A stretch of DNA of 64,000 nt from Homalodisca vitripennis (taxonomy: Eukaryota > Arthropoda > Insecta > Hemiptera > Cicadellidae), in contig NC_060212.1 of NCBI RefSeq assembly GCF_021130785.1, positions 145,660,501-145,724,500 of the forward strand. Direction: 5' to 3'. Made by a program: the position numbers and the translations under genes. The notes under the pieces were generated by a model. It did not search any database and was not told the origin of the DNA. It was given only the letters and a program-made list of their open reading frames with translations. Positions 60,142-64,000 of the stretch are shown here, in pieces. The number at the start of each line of letters is the position of its first letter. Position 1 is the stretch's first letter.

Positions 60142-60512
60142 GTAAAATAAGGTATGCAACCTCGTTGAATGAAAGATAATAAGCTAAAATTTTGCATACG
60201 TCTTTATTTTGATGGTATAAAACTTACCTCAAAAGTCTCATATAATCACGTGTACGCGTCTTTAGATATTTAAGGTCAAAGTTCACGAAAATCAGTTTTT
60301 TTGCAAATATCTCGTTTCCCTTTACGCTAAATGACTTTGAAGGTGGTTAGAGAAATTGTAGAAACGGAAAATTCTCTTCAACTTTTTTGTATGAAGTAAT
60401 TTTATGTACGTTTCAACCCTTTTTGAGATACAGCGCAAAGAGTAGGGGACCGCTTACCTGTATATACGATAATGCGAGGTCAGCCAGTAGAATACAATAA
60501 ATAAATGAGTAT
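60142..60512 (+). repeat. Left terminal inverted repeat (~370 bp)
   Basis: Inverted match to 62243-62614. Landmarks: ATGCAACCTCG, TAATAAGCTAAAATTTTGCA, CGTGTACGCGTCTTTAGATA, GACTTTGAAGGTGGTTAGAG, GCGCAAAGAGTAGGGGACCG and ATACAATAAATAAATGAGT. Identity is high but not complete. Confidence 0.9.
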
Positions 60513-60781
60513 AATTATTGTTATCATTATTATTACATTTTTATTATTATTTAATATACCATATTTAATAGATATTAATATAAATTTATAATATTCTCTA
60601 AATAAATACTTATTCTTTATTTTTACCAAACATACAATATTAAAAGAAATTATTTCAAATGGATTTTAATTATATATCTATTTATTGATCCAATAATTAA
60701 TTTATTAAAATTACAAATATAAAAATATTTGTTTTTTCATTAATAATGATTAATATTTTTGTTTTAATTTTTCTTCTTGTT

Positions 60782-62134
60782 TCATCCGTCTTCTTCTTCT
60801 TCTTTCTCTTCTTCCTCTGGCTGTTCAATATCGGATTCATTATCAATCATTCTCGTTTACTAAAGTATCAGAATAGAAAGAGTCAAGAATATCAGTGCAT
60901 ATTCACTTTCTTCATTGAAACCATCTGAAGTTGATGAAGCGTTGAGGCATGATTGTCCATTACACTGCCCAAAAATTAAAGTGCTTCGCAATCCTGATTT
61001 TCCTGCATCCGCAATTAGAACCACATACCTTTCTTGCAATTGCAAAATATTGTATCAGCATGATCTTCTGGTGCTGGTGCGAGGTAATAATGTTGTAATT
61101 GGTTCCAGGAGTTCATTTTGCAGTACCCAGCCGAATTCCATGGGGTTCTAAATCATTTCCCAACCAAATTTGGGTCTGATAATAGACACAAAGTAAAAGA
61201 TATGCTGGACGAGCTGCTGTACTTGAAGGAGGAAGACTTGATAACTGATAACACTTGATAACACTGATTTGTTGAGTCTTGTTGATTTGATGAACTGGGT
61301 GTATCGAAAATACTTCTGATTTCGGAGCATTTATACGTTGCTAAGAAAATACGTACTCCATTTTCAAATAATTCTTGTACAGACCAGTTTTTTTTTGTTT
61401 AAATAATTGAGCTGATTGATCTTTAAAAATCGTGATTTTTTTTTCGAACATTTTAATAAAACGATATTTTACCTTTTTTATAAAGCGCAGAAGTCATATC
61501 AAATACACTAAACGCGTGTAAAAATAATATGTGTTTCTTATGAATGAGGGTATTTTATCAACACTTTTCGATGAATTCAGTTTTTGTCTCCACATTACCC
61601 TTACCCAGTTTTTTTTGAAAAAAAATTCTTGTTGATGTGATTGAGCACGTCCTATCAAGATGACTTGACAAATCAATATCTTCTTCTCTTACAATGACAG
61701 AAGTTATTTTTTAAGTTTTAGACTCTGCAATAGCTGTTTCTACCATAGGGAACATCTCTGGCTTGTTTTGTAGTGATATAGTTTTTTAATTTGTTGAAAA
61801 GCATGTCTATAAATATTTTTTTTTATTAGATGAATGCGATAACACTTTTTTCTTGGCTGATTGCCACCTCCATTGTTTCATCAAAGCGGAGTTCGTAAGA
61901 TTTTGAAACACCAAGCCAGTTCTTTTTCAATTGTTCCATTGCTTTAATGTTCTTAGTGTAGTCTGAGTAACCATCAAATACAACAACGATACTTGACTCC
62001 CATAATGTGTTTGTAAATATTTGATGTATTTATTCAAAATAATCAGAGATAGTATCATCTTTATTCCATACAACGCAATGCAAGAGAAATCCACCATCGA
62101 TGATATGTGTTGTAGTGGTTTCACGTCTTGGCAT
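60782..62134 (-). pseudogene. Degenerate XPG/FEN-like nuclease-type gene in TIR element
   Basis: Reading the minus strand from the ATG at 62134: MPRRETTTTHIIDGGFLLH, then (after a frameshift near 62041) a LNKYIKYLQTHYG segment, then VVFDGYSDYTKNIKAMEQ (about 61930-61985), FDETMEVA, QE-K-LSHSSNK (about 61835-61860), VETAIAESK, VREEDIDL (61669-61692), later NPMEFGW (about 61138), a Cys-rich tail with CNCKKGM and GQCNGQSCLN (about 60938-61050), and an acidic end with EEEEKEEEED closing at a stop at 60782. Acidic IIDGG, VFDG...K...E and EEDIDL in this order recall the metal-binding residues of XPG/FEN1/PIN-like nucleases (FEN1 has VFDG and EDMD). At least five frameshifts or stops make it a pseudogene. 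Similar proteins occur in transposon-rich invertebrate genomes from memory, but I know no family name. Confidence 0.6.
60783..60838 (-). other. Poly-acidic C-terminal coding tract
   Basis: The plus strand is a CTTCTTCTTCTTCTTTCTCT-type pyrimidine run. Read on the minus strand it encodes a Glu-rich stretch followed by DG and a stop, in line with the downstream end of the pseudogene. It could equally be a (GAA)n microsatellite. Confidence 0.45.
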
Positions 62135-62242
62135 ATTAAATAATAAATAATAATAAAAATTTAATATTAATGATAATAATGCTAACAATAATAATAGTAT
62201 TAAGTAATAATTATAATAATAAGAAGTGAATAATTAACAAAA

Positions 62243-62614
62243 TAACTCATTTATTTATTGTATTCTACTCTGGCTGACCTCGCATTAATCGTATATACAG
62301 GTAAAGCGGTCCCCTACTCTTTGCGCTGTATCTCAAAAAGGGTATGAACGTACATAAAATTACTTCATACAAAAAGTTGAAGAGAATTTTCCGTTCTACA
62401 ATTTCTCTAACCACCTCTCAAAGTCATTTTAGCGTAAGGGAAACGAGAATATTTGCAAAAAACTGATTTTCGTGAACTTTGACCTTAAATATCTAAAGAC
62501 GCGTACACGTGATTATATGAACTTTTTGAGGTAAGTTTTTATACCATCAAAATAAAGACGTATGCAAAATTTTAGCTTATTATCTTTCATTCCGAGGTTG
62601 CATCCTTATTTTGC
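62243..62614 (-). repeat. Right terminal inverted repeat (~370 bp)
   Basis: Inverted copy of 60142-60512: ACTCATTTATTTATTGTATT at the inner side, CGGTCCCCTACTCTTTGCGC and AAAGACGCGTACACGTGATT in the middle, and CGAGGTTGCATCCTTATTTT at the outer side. Confidence 0.9.
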
Positions 62615-62631
62615 CTTTATTTTACTGAGTT

Positions 62632-64000
62632 ACTGGTATTTTTAACAATGTAGAATTGTATTGCATTTAGTTGGGTGGTGATGATTACAGTATAAATCAA
62701 CATATTATAACGTGAAAACATTCTGGTAGTTTATGACAATCTAGAATTGTATTGCATTTAGTTGGGTGCTGATTACAATATAAAACAACATTTTAAACGT
62801 GAAAACAATCTGGGTAGTTTTAACAATGTAGAGTTGTATTGCATTTAGTTGGGTACTGATTACAATCTAAATCAAAAATTTTACGTGAAAACAATCTGGT
62901 AGTTTTAACAATGTAGAATTGTATTGCATTTAGTTGGGTGGTGACAAGATTACAATATAAATCTACATTTTACGTGAAAACATTCCTGGTAGTTTTCACA
63001 ATGTAGAATTGTATTTCATTTAGCTGGGTTGCTGATTACAATATAAATCTACATTTTACGTGAAAACAATTCTGGTCATTTTAACAATGTAGAATTGTAT
63101 TTTGCATTAGTTGGGTGCTGATTACAATATAAATCAAAATTTTACGTGAAATAATCTGCGGGTAGTTTTAACAATGTAGAGTTGTATTGGATTTATTTGG
63201 GTGCTGATTACAATATATAAATCAACATTTTTACGAGTGAAAACAACAATCTGGTAGTTTTTAGCAAAAACAATGTAAGAGTTTGTATTGCATTTAGTTG
63301 GGTACTGAAAACAATATAAATCAAAATTTTACGTGAAAACCATCTAGGTATTTTTTAAACAATGTAGAATTGTATTGCATTTAGGTTGGGTACTGATTAC
63401 AATATAAAATCAAACATTTTACGTGTGAAAACAATCTGGTAGTTTTAACAATGTAGAATTGTATTGCATTTAGTTGGGTGCTGATTACAATATAAATCAA
63501 CATTTTACGTGAAAACAATCTGGTAGTTTTAACAATGTAGAGTTGTATTGCATTTAGTTGGGTACTGATTACAATATAAATCAACATTTTACGTGAAAAC
63601 AATCTGGTAGTTTTAACAATGTAGAGTTGTATTGCATTTAGTTGGGTACTGATTACAATATAAATCAACATTTTACGTGAAAACAATCTGGTAGTTTTAA
63701 CAATGTAGAATTGTATTGCATTTAGTTGGGTACTGATTACAATATAAATCAACATTTTACGTGAAAACAATCTGGTAGTTTTAACAATGTAGAATTGTAT
63801 TGCATTTAGTTGGGTGCTGATTACAATATAAATCAACATTTTACGTGAAAACAATCTGGTAGTTTTAACAATGTAGAATTAATTGTATTGCATTTAGTTG
63901 GGTGCTGATTACAATATAAATCAACATTTTACGTGAAAACATTCTGGTAGATTTAACAATGTAGAATTGTATTGCGTTTGGTTGGGTGCAGATTATAATA
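62632..64000 (+). repeat. 84-bp satellite array, runs off the window
   Basis: About 16 units of 84 bp: GGTAGTTTTAACAATGTAGA, ATTGTATTGCATTTAGTTGG, GTGCTGATTACAATATAAAT, CAACATTTTACGTGAAAACA plus ATCT. Anchors ACAATGTAG recur exactly every 84 bp from 63448 to 63868. The left half (62632-63440) has many 1-5 base indels. 84 is divisible by three and the minus strand lacks stops in one phase, producing a 157-codon repetitive open frame (63381-63854) that I do not regard as a gene. Confidence 0.95.

Larger units (their letters stand above)
60142..62614 (-). mobile_element. 2.5-kb TIR element carrying one degenerate gene
   Basis: Two ~370 bp inverted arms (60142-60512, 62243-62614) enclose 1.7 kb almost entirely occupied by a single minus-strand pseudogene (60782-62134). 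No transposase, RT or integrase motif is recognisable inside. The element splits the 84-bp satellite: a unit lies immediately left (60050-60130) and the array resumes at 62632. The junctions hint at a short duplication (CTGTTA left, CTGGTA right), but I cannot fix its length. It is either a non-autonomous element with a passenger gene or one in which the gene itself is part of the mobility machinery. Confidence 0.75.

Noticed and set aside
63381..63854. 157-codon repetitive minus-strand frame
   Set aside because: It is the 84-bp satellite read in a phase that lacks stops; there is no start context, domain or non-repeat portion.

Overview
The window looks like AT-rich nuclear DNA of an arthropod, most likely an insect. 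It has no operons, ribosome-binding sites or dense coding. It does have relics of non-LTR retrotransposons, foldback and TIR elements, long microsatellites and an interstitial block of the arthropod telomere motif TTAGG (as CCTAA). That motif argues against Diptera; a hemipteran-like genome is possible, but the order cannot be fixed from this sequence.

I found no intact host protein-coding gene and no convincing tRNA, rRNA or other RNA gene. The recognisable coding matter is mobile-element debris. Reverse-transcriptase C-terminal relics lie at about 4.4-5.5, 6.2-6.5, 7.9, 47.1-47.8 and 56.1-57.3 kb. One degenerate minus-strand gene (60.8-62.1 kb) sits inside an element with ~370 bp terminal inverted repeats. 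Its motifs suggest an XPG/FEN-like nuclease, and this is the most interesting object in the window.

Layout. 0-9.9 kb: AT-rich DNA with LINE relics and two members of a foldback family. 9.9-21 kb: two CpG-rich islands (10.0-10.6 and 12.2-12.7 kb), an interspersed repeat, a ~0.36 kb tandem duplication and a short 3' LINE copy. 21-31 kb: interstitial telomere repeats, a nested piggyBac-like MITE candidate, more islands and a pure (GT)137 tract. 31-39 kb: a third foldback copy with a clear 11-bp target duplication, and a 2.1 kb array of 138-bp units with higher-order structure. 39-56 kb: islands, (TA)n tracts, a duplicated coding-like segment, a ~119-bp tandem repeat, an RT relic and a collapsed foldback copy. 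56-64 kb: the best LINE relic, a 22-bp minisatellite, and an 84-bp satellite interrupted by the TIR element and continuing past the window end.

The recurring GC- and CpG-rich islands of roughly 0.2-1 kb stand out from the AT-rich background, and many contain homeodomain-type TAATTA-like cores. Together with the lack of genes this suggests a gene desert or very large intron with candidate cis-regulatory islands. That is inference only.
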